Assembly: GCA_020634625.1 (NCBI GenBank)
Contig: JACKBJ010000019.1
Coordinates: 1 to 64,000 of the forward strand
Length of the DNA stretch: 64,000 nt
Origin: Caldilineae bacterium
Lineage (GTDB): Bacteria > Chloroflexota > Anaerolineae > Epilineales > Epilineaceae
Direction of reading: 5' to 3'
Positions within the stretch are counted from its first letter, which is position 1, and every line of letters begins with the position of its first letter. Under the pieces are notes generated by a model. That model was not told the origin of the DNA. It did no database searches and worked only from the letters and a program-made list of their open reading frames with translations. Below, piece by piece: positions 1 through 8,773 of this stretch. The translations under genes and the position numbers were made by a program.

Positions 1-120
1 GTGCGAGCCGGGCGGGGGCCGGGGGGGGGGGCCCCCCCCCCCCCCCCCCCCCCGCCGCCCGCGGGGGGGGGGGGGGGGCCGGCGCCCCGCCCCCGGCCCG
101 GCCCGGGCCGCCCCCCGCTC
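1..120. other. G/C homopolymer edge, probably artefactual
   Basis: Within the first 120 bases are a run of about 11 G, then about 22 C, then about 18 G, embedded in almost pure G/C sequence. The runs could fold on each other as a hairpin. Nothing elsewhere in the window resembles this. It is more likely a contig-end or sequencing artefact than biology. The open frame crossing it encodes only poly-Pro and Gly-rich sequence and is not annotated as a gene. Confidence 0.7.
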
Positions 121-142
121 CGATGCCCGGCGGGCTCGGGCC

Positions 143-1000
143 TCAGGGCATCGGATCCGGCGCCAGCGGGTCGAAGAGCCCGGCCGGCAGCGCGTCTTCC
201 GCGAGGAACTCGCCGGTGACCCTGCCGCGCGCCGTGTAGGGCGTCGGGCTGCCGAAGAGGATCAGGCCCTCGGCGCGCAGCGCGAAGGGCAGCAGGGTCT
301 CGGGGTCGAGGTACCAGGCCTCGGCCTGGATCTCGGCGTCGGGCTGGCCGGCCTGCGAGAACCGGGCGGTCAGCACCAGGGCCGGTCGGCCGTCGTAGCG
401 CCCGTTCGCGGCCTCCCAGACGACGTCCTGCTCCGCGCGGCAGCCGAAGACCAACGATTCGGCCGGCGAGAGGCGGGCGCAGATCGGCGCGGGATCCGCG
501 GTCGACTCGAAGCTGCCGCTGTCGTCGTCGCGCACGAAGCGTTCGCCGTCGACCACGAGCTCGCGGCCCAGAATGGCCTGGTCCTCGGTCTGGCTGTTCA
601 GCTGGAGGCGGAAATGCTCTCGGGCCCGGCGGCCGTCGGCGGCCAGCCAGTGCTCGAAGCGCCCGGTGTTCGAGTAGATCTCGGCGTCCTGCTCGCGTTC
701 GAGCACCTGGTGGTAGACGAAGCCCGGCCGGCGCATGGCCGCCGCGACCTGGTCGACCAGCTCGGCGCCGGAGCGCCCGGCCAACAGGTCGGAGGCGGCG
801 TCGCTCGAGCTGGCGGACGGGTCGAGCGTCGCGGCCGTGCTCGATCCCTCCGGCGAGCCGACCGCCGTGCCGGGCTCGGAGGGGGACCGTGCCGGACGGC
901 CGAGACAGGCGCCCAGGCTCGTCGCGAAGGCCAGCGCGAGCAGCGCGCCCGCGCCCTGACGGAGGAACGGCGTGCGGGGTCGGTGGGTCCTGGCGTTCAT
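143..1000 (-). CDS. Putative LolA/LppX-like lipoprotein
   Basis: This is a 285-residue protein. The ATG at 1000-998 was chosen because it gives a basic N-terminus (MNARTHRPRTPF), a hydrophobic stretch and a lipobox (SLGAC), a classical lipoprotein signal. A Ser/Ala/Thr-rich spacer follows. The rest is a soluble domain that looks mostly beta-stranded, with features such as YHQVLEREQDAEIYSNTGRFEHW, and near the end AWYLDPETLLPFALRAEG. Alternating strands and 'dpet.lP' style motifs recall LppX/LolA-fold lipoproteins, but that assignment is by pattern only. The gene lies 56 bp downstream of the cystathionine synthase gene on the same strand and may be co-transcribed with it. The longer open frame upstream of 1000 overlaps that gene and has no signal peptide. 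Confidence 0.75.
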   Translation of the reverse strand: MNARTHRPRTPFLRQGAGALLALAFATSLGACLGRPARSPSEPGTAVGSPEGSSTAATLDPSASSSDAASDLLAGRSGAELVDQVAAAMRRPGFVYHQVLEREQDAEIYSNTGRFEHWLAADGRRAREHFRLQLNSQTEDQAILGRELVVDGERFVRDDDSGSFESTADPAPICARLSPAESLVFGCRAEQDVVWEAANGRYDGRPALVLTARFSQAGQPDAEIQAEAWYLDPETLLPFALRAEGLILFGSPTPYTARGRVTGEFLAEDALPAGLFDPLAPDPMP

Positions 1001-1056
1001 CGGGCTTGGCCTCCGCGAGTGGGGATCGGGCGGTCGTCGGGCCGGCGCTCGGGGTC

Positions 1057-2193
1057 TCAGGCCAGGGCCTGGTCCAAGTCGGCCATCAGGTCGTCGAGAT
1101 CCTCGATCCCGACGGAGATGCGGACCAGGCCGGGCGGCACCGCCAGCGGGCTGCCCTGGACCGACATATGGGTCATGGCGCTGGGGAGCTCGATCAGGCT
1201 CTCGACGCCGCCCAGGCTTTCGGCCAGGGTGAAGAGCTCGGTCCGGGCCACGACCCGGCGGGCGGCTTCCTCGCCGCCGGTCAGCGTGAAGGAGACCATG
1301 CCGCCGAAGCCGCCGCGCATCTGACGGGCGGCCACGCGGTGGCCGGGATGGCTGTCCAGGCCGGGGTAGATCACCTGCTCCACCTGGGGCAGGTCCTCGA
1401 GCCATTCGGCGATGGCCATGCCGCTGCTCGAGTGACGGGCCATGCGCAGGGCCAGGGTCTTTAAGCCGCGCAGGGCCAGCCAGCAGTCCATCGGGCCGGG
1501 CACGGCGCCGGCCGCGTTCTGCAGGAAGGCCAGCTGCTCGCGCAGGCCCTCGTCGCGGCCGACCACGATGCCGCCGACGATGTCGCTGTGGCCGCCGATG
1601 TACTTGGTGGCCGAGTGCATCACCAGATCGGCGCCCAGCGTCAGCGGCTGCTGCAGGAAGGGCGAGGCGAAGGTGTTGTCCACGACGGTGATGGCGCCGG
1701 CGGCGCGCGCGCGCTCGGCCACGGCCGCGATGTCGACGATCTTGAGCATCGGGTTGGTCGGCGTCTCGACCCAGACCATCCGCGTCTCGGGCCGGATGGC
1801 GGCGGCCACCCGATCGGGATCGCGCATGTCCACGAAGTCGAAGCCGATGCCGTAGCGCCGGGCGACCTTGTCGAAGAGCCGGTAGGTGCCGCCGTAGAGG
1901 TCGTCGGCGGCCACCACGTGGTCGCCGGCCGCCAGCAGGTAGAGGATCGTGCCGATGGCGGCCATGCCGCTGGCGAAGGCCAGGCCCCAGGCGCCTTCCT
2001 CGACGGCCGCCATCGCGGCCTCGTAGGCCGTCCGGGTGGGGTTGCCCGTGCGCGAGTACTCGTAGCCCTGGTGCTGGCCGACCTCGGCCTGGGCATAGGT
2101 GCTGGTCTGATAGATGGGCACGATGACCGCGCCGGTGCTCGGATCGGGCGCCTGGCCGGCGTGGATGGCGCGGGTGCTGAAGCCGTGTGACAT
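1057..2193 (-). CDS. Cystathionine gamma-synthase/gamma-lyase family PLP enzyme
   Basis: This 378-residue protein belongs to the Cys/Met-metabolism PLP-dependent family. It has the usual opening (FSTRAIHAGQAPDPSTGAV), the YSRTGNPTR motif that contacts the cofactor phosphate, the aspartate of VVDNTFASP, and the Schiff-base lysine in MHSATKYIGGHSD. Length is normal (about 380). Synthase (O-acyl-homoserine plus cysteine) and lyase activities are not separable from sequence, and no other methionine or cysteine gene is next to it, so no gene symbol is given. The ATG at 2193 is preceded by GGAG at a suitable distance. An exact TATAAT sits about 65 bp upstream. The gene diverges from the phosphonate-type transporter. 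Confidence 0.92.
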   Translation of the reverse strand: MSHGFSTRAIHAGQAPDPSTGAVIVPIYQTSTYAQAEVGQHQGYEYSRTGNPTRTAYEAAMAAVEEGAWGLAFASGMAAIGTILYLLAAGDHVVAADDLYGGTYRLFDKVARRYGIGFDFVDMRDPDRVAAAIRPETRMVWVETPTNPMLKIVDIAAVAERARAAGAITVVDNTFASPFLQQPLTLGADLVMHSATKYIGGHSDIVGGIVVGRDEGLREQLAFLQNAAGAVPGPMDCWLALRGLKTLALRMARHSSSGMAIAEWLEDLPQVEQVIYPGLDSHPGHRVAARQMRGGFGGMVSFTLTGGEEAARRVVARTELFTLAESLGGVESLIELPSAMTHMSVQGSPLAVPPGLVRISVGIEDLDDLMADLDQALA

Positions 2194-2256
2194 GGGAAGC
2201 TGCTCCGGGATGGCGGCGTCGGGATCGGCCCGGTCGGCCTTGGGCTCGGCCCTGGC

Positions 2257-2262
2257 ATTATA
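2257..2262 (-). promoter_or_regulatory. -10 element for the cystathionine synthase gene
   Basis: The minus strand reads exact consensus TATAAT here, in otherwise ~75% GC sequence, 64 bp upstream of the ATG at 2193. No good -35 hexamer is visible at 16-18 bp. No SAM-riboswitch-like structure was recognised in the short leader. Confidence 0.5.
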
Positions 2263-2356
2263 GCGCCGCCCGAGGCCAGCCCGCGGCCGTCGGGTCCGGC
2301 CGGCCCGCCGGACCCATAGCGCCGCACCACGCCGGCCCGGCGCCGACCGGCTGGTC

Positions 2357-2385
2357 TTGTCGGCCCGAGGCATCTGGAGTATGCT
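2357..2385 (+). promoter_or_regulatory. Promoter for the phnD-type operon
   Basis: TTGTCG at 2357-2362 and TATGCT at 2380-2385 are separated by 17 bp, a normal sigma-70 arrangement. The start would fall near 2392 and give a leader of about 100 nt before the GTG at 2490. No known riboswitch was recognised in the leader. Confidence 0.5.
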
Positions 2386-2489
2386 GGCCCGGATGCCCCT
2401 CCGGCTGCCCGCGCCGGCCTTCGCGCCGGCACGCCGGGCTGCGCGGTGGGGCCGCGACCCGCACGTCATTCCCCGATGAGGAGGACCCC

Positions 2490-3545
2490 GTGAGACTGAT
2501 GCGATGGCTGTCCGTGATGCTGCTCGCCCTGTCGCTCGGCGCCAGCCTGGCGGCCTGCGGCGGCGAGCCCGAGGAGGCCGGCGACGGTGACGCGGCCGGC
2601 GAGATGAGCGACGAGGGCGCAGCCGATGCCGAGGCCGGCGACGACGCGGCCGGCGACGATGCGGCGGCGGAGGAGGCCGGCGCCGCCGAGGGCGACGCGA
2701 CCGCGGGCGAGGCGATGGCGCCCGGCGACCTGGGCACGTCCGAGAACCCGATCGTCATGAGCTTCGTGCCCTCGGGCGAGACCGAGGAGGTCATGACCGG
2801 CAGCGACGAGATCTCCAAGCTGCTCGAGGCCGAGACCGGCTTGTCGGTGAAGAGCAACGTGGCCACCAGCTACGCCGCCGTCATCGAGGCCATGGGCGCC
2901 GGCCAGGCCCAGGTCGGCTGGCTGAACACCTTCAGCTACATCCTGGCCAACCAGAAGTCCGGCGTCAAGCCGATCCTGGTGGTCGAGCGCTTCGGCTCGA
3001 CCGCCTACGCCAGCCTGATCATCACCCGCGCCGACAGCGGCATCGAGAGCCTGGCCGACCTGAAGGGCAGCAAGTTCTGCCGCCCCGACCCGCTCTCGAC
3101 CTCGGGCTGGATCATCCCCTCGGTCGATCTCGCGGCGGCCGGGCTCGACCCGGAGACCGACCTGGAGATCGTCGACTCGGGCAACCACGACGCCGTGGTC
3201 ACCGCGGTCTACAACGGCGACTGCGACGCTGGCGCCGTCTACGACGACGCGCGCACCGGCCTCGAGGAGGAGTTCCCCGACGTGATGGAGGTGGTGTCGG
3301 TCATCCACACCTCGGCCGACATTCCCAACGACAACGTTAGCGTGACCGCCGACCTGCCCGAAGCGCTGGCCGCCAGGCTCAGCGCCGGCCTGATGGCCAT
3401 CGGCGAGACCGAGGAAGGCGCGGCGGCTTTCGAGACCGCCTACGGCATCGAGAAGCTGGTGCCGGCCGACGACGCCTTCTACGACGACTTCCGCGCCACC
3501 CTGGACCAGGCCGGCGTGGACGTCGAGGACCTGGCCAAGGAATAG
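2490..3545 (+). CDS. PhnD-family phosphonate/phosphate-type binding lipoprotein
   Basis: The protein has 351 residues and starts at GTG 2490, with GAGGAGGA ending five bases upstream. Residues 1-23 are a lipoprotein signal (hydrophobic core, then SLAAC with Cys23). An unusually acidic Asp/Glu/Ala linker runs to about residue 80. The remainder is a type II periplasmic-binding fold of the PhnD family: IVMSFVPSGETEEV, then a GxVxxGWLNTFSY-like segment (QAQVGWLNTFSYI), SLADLKGSKFCRPDPLSTSG, and SGNHDAVVTAVYNGDCDAG. It should capture phosphonate, phosphite, phosphate or a related oxyanion outside the cell for the PhnC/PhnE genes that follow. The ligand cannot be deduced. The acidic linker is probably an exposed spacer anchoring the domain to the membrane. 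Confidence 0.88.
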   Translation: MRLMRWLSVMLLALSLGASLAACGGEPEEAGDGDAAGEMSDEGAADAEAGDDAAGDDAAAEEAGAAEGDATAGEAMAPGDLGTSENPIVMSFVPSGETEEVMTGSDEISKLLEAETGLSVKSNVATSYAAVIEAMGAGQAQVGWLNTFSYILANQKSGVKPILVVERFGSTAYASLIITRADSGIESLADLKGSKFCRPDPLSTSGWIIPSVDLAAAGLDPETDLEIVDSGNHDAVVTAVYNGDCDAGAVYDDARTGLEEEFPDVMEVVSVIHTSADIPNDNVSVTADLPEALAARLSAGLMAIGETEEGAAAFETAYGIEKLVPADDAFYDDFRATLDQAGVDVEDLAKE

Positions 3546-3675
3546 CGCCCAGGGGTCGCCCGAGCGATCGAAGCCGGCGCGGGGGCGCCGATCGAGCGTC
3601 CCCGCGCCGCTGCGCGTCGAGGCCCCGGACTGGCGTCGGCCCCCGGCGCCAGACCCGACGACAGGAGAGGACCCC

Positions 3676-4434
3676 GTGCTCGCCATCCGTCACCTGACCA
3701 AGGTCTATCCCAACGGCTTCAAGGCCCTGGACGACCTAAACCTCGAGGTCGAATCGGGCGAGTTCCTGGTCATCATCGGCCTCTCGGGCTCGGGCAAGAG
3801 CACCTTGCTGCGCTGCATCAACCGCCTGATCGAGCCGACTGAAGGCCAGGTGCTGCTCGACGGGGTGGACATCACGGCCGCCGCGCCGGCCGAGCTGCGC
3901 CGCATCCGGCGCGACATCGCGATGATCTTCCAGCAGTTCAACCTGGTCAAGCGCAGCTCGGTGTCGACCAACGTGCTCTGCGGCCGACTGGGCTACGCCC
4001 GCACGCTGCCCAGCCTGATCGGCCTCTGGCCGACCGCCGACAAGGCGCGCGCCGCCGCCAGCCTCGAGCTGGTCGGCCTGTCCGACAAGGCGCGCAGTCG
4101 TGCCGACGCCTTGTCGGGCGGCCAGCAGCAGCGGGTCGGCATCGCCCGGGCCCTGATGCAGGAGCCGAAGCTGCTCCTGGCCGACGAGCCGGTGGCCAGC
4201 CTGGACCCGGCCACCAGCCACGGCGTGCTGGACTACCTGCGCGACCTCAACCGCGAGCGGGGCATGACGGTGCTGTGCAGCCTGCACTTCCTGAGCCTGG
4301 CCCGCGAGTACGCCAGCCGGGTGATCGCGCTCAAGGACGGCCGGCTGATGTTCGACGGCCGGCCGGAGGCGATCGATGCGGCCCGCTTCCGCGAGATCTA
4401 CGGCGAGGACGCCGTCGAGGTGGAGATCCGCTAG
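3676..4434 (+). CDS. phnC: PhnC-type ABC transporter ATPase
   Basis: This 252-residue ABC ATPase has Walker A GLSGSGKST at 35-43, Q-loop glutamines at 86-87, signature LSGGQQQRVGIARAL at 146-160, Walker B LLLADEP at 166-172 and the switch histidine at about 204 (CSLHFL). The opening YPNGFKALDDLNLEVESGEF is characteristic of PhnC. It powers import through the fused permease that begins one base after its stop. The start is GTG 3676 behind AGGAGAGGA. The 130-bp gap after the binding-protein gene shows no promoter as good as the one at 2357, so the genes are probably one operon. The symbol reflects family and gene order; the transported substrate is unproven. Confidence 0.92.
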   Translation: MLAIRHLTKVYPNGFKALDDLNLEVESGEFLVIIGLSGSGKSTLLRCINRLIEPTEGQVLLDGVDITAAAPAELRRIRRDIAMIFQQFNLVKRSSVSTNVLCGRLGYARTLPSLIGLWPTADKARAAASLELVGLSDKARSRADALSGGQQQRVGIARALMQEPKLLLADEPVASLDPATSHGVLDYLRDLNRERGMTVLCSLHFLSLAREYASRVIALKDGRLMFDGRPEAIDAARFREIYGEDAVEVEIR

Positions 4435-4435
4435 C

Positions 4436-6958
4436 ATGCCTCCGTCGATCGCCGCCTTCCTGCTTCCCGGCCTGGGTCATTGGCGGGCCGGACGTCGCGA
4501 GCAGGGCCTTTCGATCCTGGCCGCGACCGCCGGCATCGCCCTGGTCCTGGGCTGGTGGGCCGGTATCGGCGGCCGGCCCGCCTGGTGGCTGGCGCTGCTG
4601 CCCTTCTGGCTGGCCCAGGCCCTGGACGCTGCCGCGCTCGAGCGGGGCAGGGCCAGCGCGGTGGCGCGCCTGGTGCTGCTGGGCATGCTGCCGATCTACC
4701 TGGTCGGCTGGCAGGCCACCGAGATCGACCTGGCCGAGCCCTTTCGGCGCTGGAGCAAGGTCGAGCCCTTCTTTCGCGGCCTGTTCCGGCCCGACTTCAG
4801 CGACCCGGTGCGCGAGACCCGCTCGGCGCGGGTCGGGGTGCTGACGCCCTGCGACCCGGCGGCGCCCTCGGCGACGGCGCCCCTGTCGGACGCGGCGCCG
4901 TCGGTCTCGGTCGAGCCGGCCTGCGCGCCCTTGGGGGCGACGCTCAGGGTGCGTGGCGCCGGCTTCGCCGCCGAGGTCCCGCTCGCCCTGATCTGGCGCG
5001 GCCCCACCGGCGACGAGTCGGAGATCGCCCGCCTGAGCACCGATCCGGCGGGGCGCTTCGAGGCCCAGATCGTCGTGCCCGTCGAGTCGATCCCGGCCCG
5101 GGTTCGCGAGCGGCGGCCGGATCAGCCGCAGGACCAGGCGCTGCGGGCCGAGTCGGCCATCGACACCGGCCGACGTCGGCCGAGCGCCACGCTGAGCCTG
5201 ATTCTCGAGAACCTCGGCGTGACCATCGCGCTGGGCTACATGGCCACCCTGCTGGGCGCCCTGCTGGCCCTGCCGCTCGCGCTCCTGGGTGCGCGCAACC
5301 TGATGGGCCGCGGCCCGGCCGGGCGCGGGCTCTACTGGCTGGCTCGCGGCCTCTTGAACACCGTTCGCTCGATCGAGTCGCTGATCCTGGCGGTGGTCTT
5401 CGTGGTCTGGGTCGGGCAGGGGCCCTTCGCCGGCATGCTGGCCTTGACGGTCCACACCATCGCCGCCATCGGCAAGCTCTTCAGCGAGGCCATCGAGAGC
5501 ATCGACGAGGGCCCGGTCGAGGCCTTGCGGGCGACCGGCGCCGGCTGGCTGCAGGTGGCGCGCTACGCCGTGCTGCCGCAGGTGCTGCCACCCTTCACCG
5601 CCTTCACGGTCTACCGCTGGGACATCAACGTCCGCATGTCGACCATCCTGGGCTTCGTGGGCGGCGGCGGCATCGGCTTCCTGCTGCAGCAGTGGATCGC
5701 CAAGGGCCGCTGGAGCGAGGTCTCGACGGCGGTGCTGGTCATCGCTGTCCTGCTGGTGCTGCTCGACCAGCTCAGCGCCCGGCTGCGCGAGCGCATCATC
5801 GAGGGCAGGCCGATCCTGGCGCCCTGGCTGCGCCCGCTGGCCGCCCTGGGCTTGCTCCTGTTCAGCGCCTGGGCCTGGCGCGGCTCCCGGATCGATGTGG
5901 CTCGGATGCTGCGCGACGCGGACAAGATCGGGCCGATCATGAGCCAGCTGCTGCGGCCGGATCTGATCGAGGCCGAGGCGCGCACCGAGACCCTGCAGCT
6001 GCCCCTGGCCCGCTGCGCGCCGGGCCAGGACCCGGCGGTTGGCCGGTCGGCCGAGCAGGACGCGGTGCGCTTCGCCATCGATCGCGGTTGCGTCGATGCC
6101 GCGACGGGGCTGACCGCGCGCGTCAGCGGCCTGGCGCCGGGCACGGCCGTGCGCCTGCGCTGGCTGCTGCCCGAGGGCCGTCGCCTGCCGGCCGGCCAGC
6201 TCGCGGTCAGCGCCGCCGGCGAGGCCAGCGCCCGGCTCGAGATCCGGCCGATCCTGCGCCAGCAGCTGGCGGCGCCCGAGGCCCAGGCCCGGCTCGAGCT
6301 CGAGCTGGGCCTGCCGACGGGCCGCATCGGCCCCAGCCAGCCGCTGCGCCGGACGCTGGACACGATCCTCGAGTCGATCCTGATGGCGCTGATGGCCAGC
6401 AGCCTCGGCGCGATCCTGGCCATGCCGCTGGCCTTCCTCGGCGCGCGCAACCTCATGCCCCGCAGTCGACTCGGAACGGCGATCTACCAGGCCAGCCGGG
6501 CCTTCATGAACCTGGCGCGGTCGGTCGAGCCGCTGGTGTTGGCGGCCATCTTCGCCGTCTGGATGGGCATCGGATCGCCGGCCGGCGGCGTGCTGGCCCT
6601 CGGCTGGGTGACCATGGCCAACCTGGGCAAGCTGTTCAGCGAATCGGTCGAGGGCATCGACGCCGGGCCGATCGAGGCCCTGGCCGCCAGCGGCGCCAAC
6701 CGCGCGCAGCAAGTGCGCTACGCCGTCGTGCCGCAGATCGTGCCGCCCTTCCTGGCCTTCGGGATCTACCAGTGGGACATCAACGTGCGGCTCAGCGTCA
6801 TCGTCGGCTTCGTGGGCGGCGGCGGGATCGGCTTCGTGCTCTACGAGTGGATGAAGGTGACCCAATGGCGGGCCGCGGCGGTCGCCATCCTGGCCATCAT
6901 CGTGGTGGTGACCAGCATGGACGGCGTCAGCGCCCGCTTGCGTGAGCGCCTGGTCTGA
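4436..6958 (+). CDS. Double PhnE permease fusion with extracytoplasmic inserts
   Basis: This single 840-residue protein contains two PhnE-type permease domains, at about 251-451 and 640-836. Each has its own EAA loop (EALRATGAGWLQVARYAVLPQ near 361; EALAASGANRAQQVRYAVVPQ near 746) and the same closing pattern (YRWDINVR/YQWDINVR, GFVGGGGIGF). PhnE is normally about 270 residues and works as a dimer, so this chain could supply both halves. The N-terminus has a TM2-like opening (LLPGLGHWRAGRREQG) and further hydrophobic helices. Two soluble regions precede the permease domains: one at about 150-230 resembles an Ig/IPT-like beta domain (TLRVRGAGF...AGRFEAQIVVP), and one at 518-628 is similar in composition. 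The ATG starts one base after the phnC stop, so translational coupling is likely. Confidence 0.85.
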   Translation: MPPSIAAFLLPGLGHWRAGRREQGLSILAATAGIALVLGWWAGIGGRPAWWLALLPFWLAQALDAAALERGRASAVARLVLLGMLPIYLVGWQATEIDLAEPFRRWSKVEPFFRGLFRPDFSDPVRETRSARVGVLTPCDPAAPSATAPLSDAAPSVSVEPACAPLGATLRVRGAGFAAEVPLALIWRGPTGDESEIARLSTDPAGRFEAQIVVPVESIPARVRERRPDQPQDQALRAESAIDTGRRRPSATLSLILENLGVTIALGYMATLLGALLALPLALLGARNLMGRGPAGRGLYWLARGLLNTVRSIESLILAVVFVVWVGQGPFAGMLALTVHTIAAIGKLFSEAIESIDEGPVEALRATGAGWLQVARYAVLPQVLPPFTAFTVYRWDINVRMSTILGFVGGGGIGFLLQQWIAKGRWSEVSTAVLVIAVLLVLLDQLSARLRERIIEGRPILAPWLRPLAALGLLLFSAWAWRGSRIDVARMLRDADKIGPIMSQLLRPDLIEAEARTETLQLPLARCAPGQDPAVGRSAEQDAVRFAIDRGCVDAATGLTARVSGLAPGTAVRLRWLLPEGRRLPAGQLAVSAAGEASARLEIRPILRQQLAAPEAQARLELELGLPTGRIGPSQPLRRTLDTILESILMALMASSLGAILAMPLAFLGARNLMPRSRLGTAIYQASRAFMNLARSVEPLVLAAIFAVWMGIGSPAGGVLALGWVTMANLGKLFSESVEGIDAGPIEALAASGANRAQQVRYAVVPQIVPPFLAFGIYQWDINVRLSVIVGFVGGGGIGFVLYEWMKVTQWRAAAVAILAIIVVVTSMDGVSARLRERLV

Positions 6959-7073
6959 GACCGGTCGGGGACCGGGCATTGACAGGCGGGCGCGCCGGAC
7001 GCAAGGTGTCCGATGGGATCGATGCCCTACCCTTCGCTGGCCGCAACGCCGCCAGCCCCAGCAGGAGCAGCCG

Positions 7074-8648
7074 ATGTCCAGCCCCCAGCCGGGCCTCCCG
7101 CCCGGCACCGAGACCATCGCCATCATCGACTACGGTGGCCAGACGGCGCAGCTGATCGCACGCCGGGTGCGCGAGCACGGCGTCTTCTGCGAGCTCCTGC
7201 CCTGGGACGCGCCGCGCGCGGTCTTCGAAGCCCTGGCGCCCAGGGGCTACATCCTCTCGGGCGGACCGGAGAGCGTCTATGCGCCCGACGCACCGAGCCT
7301 GCCGTCGATCGTGCTCGAGAGCGGCGTTCCGGTGCTCGGCATCTGCTACGGCATGCAGCTCCTGTCGCATGCCCTGGGCGGTCGGGTCGCGCCTTCGGCC
7401 CATCGCGAGTACGGTCTGGCCGAGCTGGAGCGCGACGCCGAGCTGCCGCTCTTCCGAGGCCTGCCCCAGGAGCTGACGGTCTGGATGAGCCACGCCGACC
7501 GGGTCGACATGGTGCCGGACGGCTTCCGGGCGCTGGGCCACACCCGCAACGCGCCGGCGGCGATCATGGGCGATCCGAAACGCGGGCTCTACGCGGTCCA
7601 GTTTCACCCGGAGGTGACGCACACGCCCTTTGGCTCGAAGCTGCTGGGCAACTTCGTGCTGGAGGTCTGCGGCTGCCGGGGCGACTGGACCCCGGCCCGC
7701 TTCATCGAGACGGCGGTCGACGCGATCCGGGAGCAGGTCGGCGACGGCAGCGTGCTGGTGGCGATCTCGGGAGGCGTCGACAGCTCGGTGACGGCGGCCC
7801 TGGTGCATCGGGCGATCGGCGATCGGATGCACGCCTTCTTCATCGACCATGGCCTGCTGCGCCAGGACGAGCCCGAGGACGTGGCCCGGCTCTTCGCCAG
7901 CCTGGGCATCTCGGTGACGATGGTCGATGCCGCCGACGGTTTCCTGGCGGCGCTGGCCGGCGTCGAGGATCCGGAGACCAAGCGCAAGATCATCGGCACC
8001 TGCTTCGTGCGCGAGTTCGAGCGCCAGGCGGCCAGCGTCGGCCAGCTCGACTTCCTGGCCCAGGGCACGCTCTACCCGGACGTGATCGAGTCGGCCACCT
8101 CGGCCAGCGGAAGCGCGCACAAGATCAAGACCCACCACAACGTGGGCGGTTTGCCGGAGGACATCGAGTTCGGCGTGATCGAGCCGCTGCGCTTCCTGTT
8201 CAAGGACGAGGTGCGCCGGGTCGGCCGCGAGCTGGGCCTGCCCGAGAAGGTCGTGATGCGCCAGCCCTTCCCCGGCCCCGGCCTGGCCGTGCGCATCCTG
8301 GGCGAGGTCTCGCGCGAGAAGCTGGCCACCCTGCGGCAGGCCGACGCCATCCTGCGCCAGGAGATCGAGGCCCGCGCCGGCGAGCTCGGCGACGAGCAAC
8401 CCTGGCAGTACTTCGCGGTGCTGACCCCGCTGCGCTCGGTGGGCGTGATGGGCGATCAGCGCACCTACGGCAACCTGGTCGGCATCCGCGCCGTCACCAG
8501 CCTCGACGGCATGACGGCCGACTGGGCCCGACTGCCGGCCGACCTGCTCACCCGGATCGCCACCCGCATCGTCAACGAGGTCGCCGGCGTGAACCGGGTG
8601 GTCTACGACATCAGCTCCAAGCCGCCCTCGACCATCGAGTGGGAGTAG
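7074..8648 (+). CDS. guaA: GMP synthase (glutamine-hydrolysing)
   Basis: This 524-residue, full-length GuaA converts XMP, glutamine and ATP to GMP, the last step of guanine nucleotide synthesis. The class I amidotransferase domain has nucleophile Cys91 in GICYGMQ and the His178/Glu180 pair in VQFHPEVTHT. The ATP-pyrophosphatase domain has the PP-loop SGGVDSS at 232-238. The C-terminal dimerisation domain includes RQPFPGPGLAVRILGEV and ends KPPSTIEWE, the canonical terminus. The ATG at 7074 is preceded by AGGAG. The gene stands alone, 115 bp after the transporter operon. Confidence 0.97.
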   Translation: MSSPQPGLPPGTETIAIIDYGGQTAQLIARRVREHGVFCELLPWDAPRAVFEALAPRGYILSGGPESVYAPDAPSLPSIVLESGVPVLGICYGMQLLSHALGGRVAPSAHREYGLAELERDAELPLFRGLPQELTVWMSHADRVDMVPDGFRALGHTRNAPAAIMGDPKRGLYAVQFHPEVTHTPFGSKLLGNFVLEVCGCRGDWTPARFIETAVDAIREQVGDGSVLVAISGGVDSSVTAALVHRAIGDRMHAFFIDHGLLRQDEPEDVARLFASLGISVTMVDAADGFLAALAGVEDPETKRKIIGTCFVREFERQAASVGQLDFLAQGTLYPDVIESATSASGSAHKIKTHHNVGGLPEDIEFGVIEPLRFLFKDEVRRVGRELGLPEKVVMRQPFPGPGLAVRILGEVSREKLATLRQADAILRQEIEARAGELGDEQPWQYFAVLTPLRSVGVMGDQRTYGNLVGIRAVTSLDGMTADWARLPADLLTRIATRIVNEVAGVNRVVYDISSKPPSTIEWE

Positions 8649-8773
8649 GCGCGGCTGGCCGGGCGCCTGCAACGCGTGCATCCTCAGCTGCGTACACCCA
8701 GTCCGTCATCGTCGGCCCGGCCGCCTCGGCGCGAGGCGGGCAGCGAGCCGACCGAAGCCATAGGGGAGCCTCC

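Noticed and set aside
1..219. Proline-rich reading frame at the window start
   Set aside because: It is produced by the G/C homopolymers and overlaps the end of the lipoprotein gene on the other strand.
2194..2489. SAM or other riboswitch upstream of the cystathionine synthase gene
   Set aside because: The leader from the probable start is only about 60 nt and lacks recognisable riboswitch core motifs.
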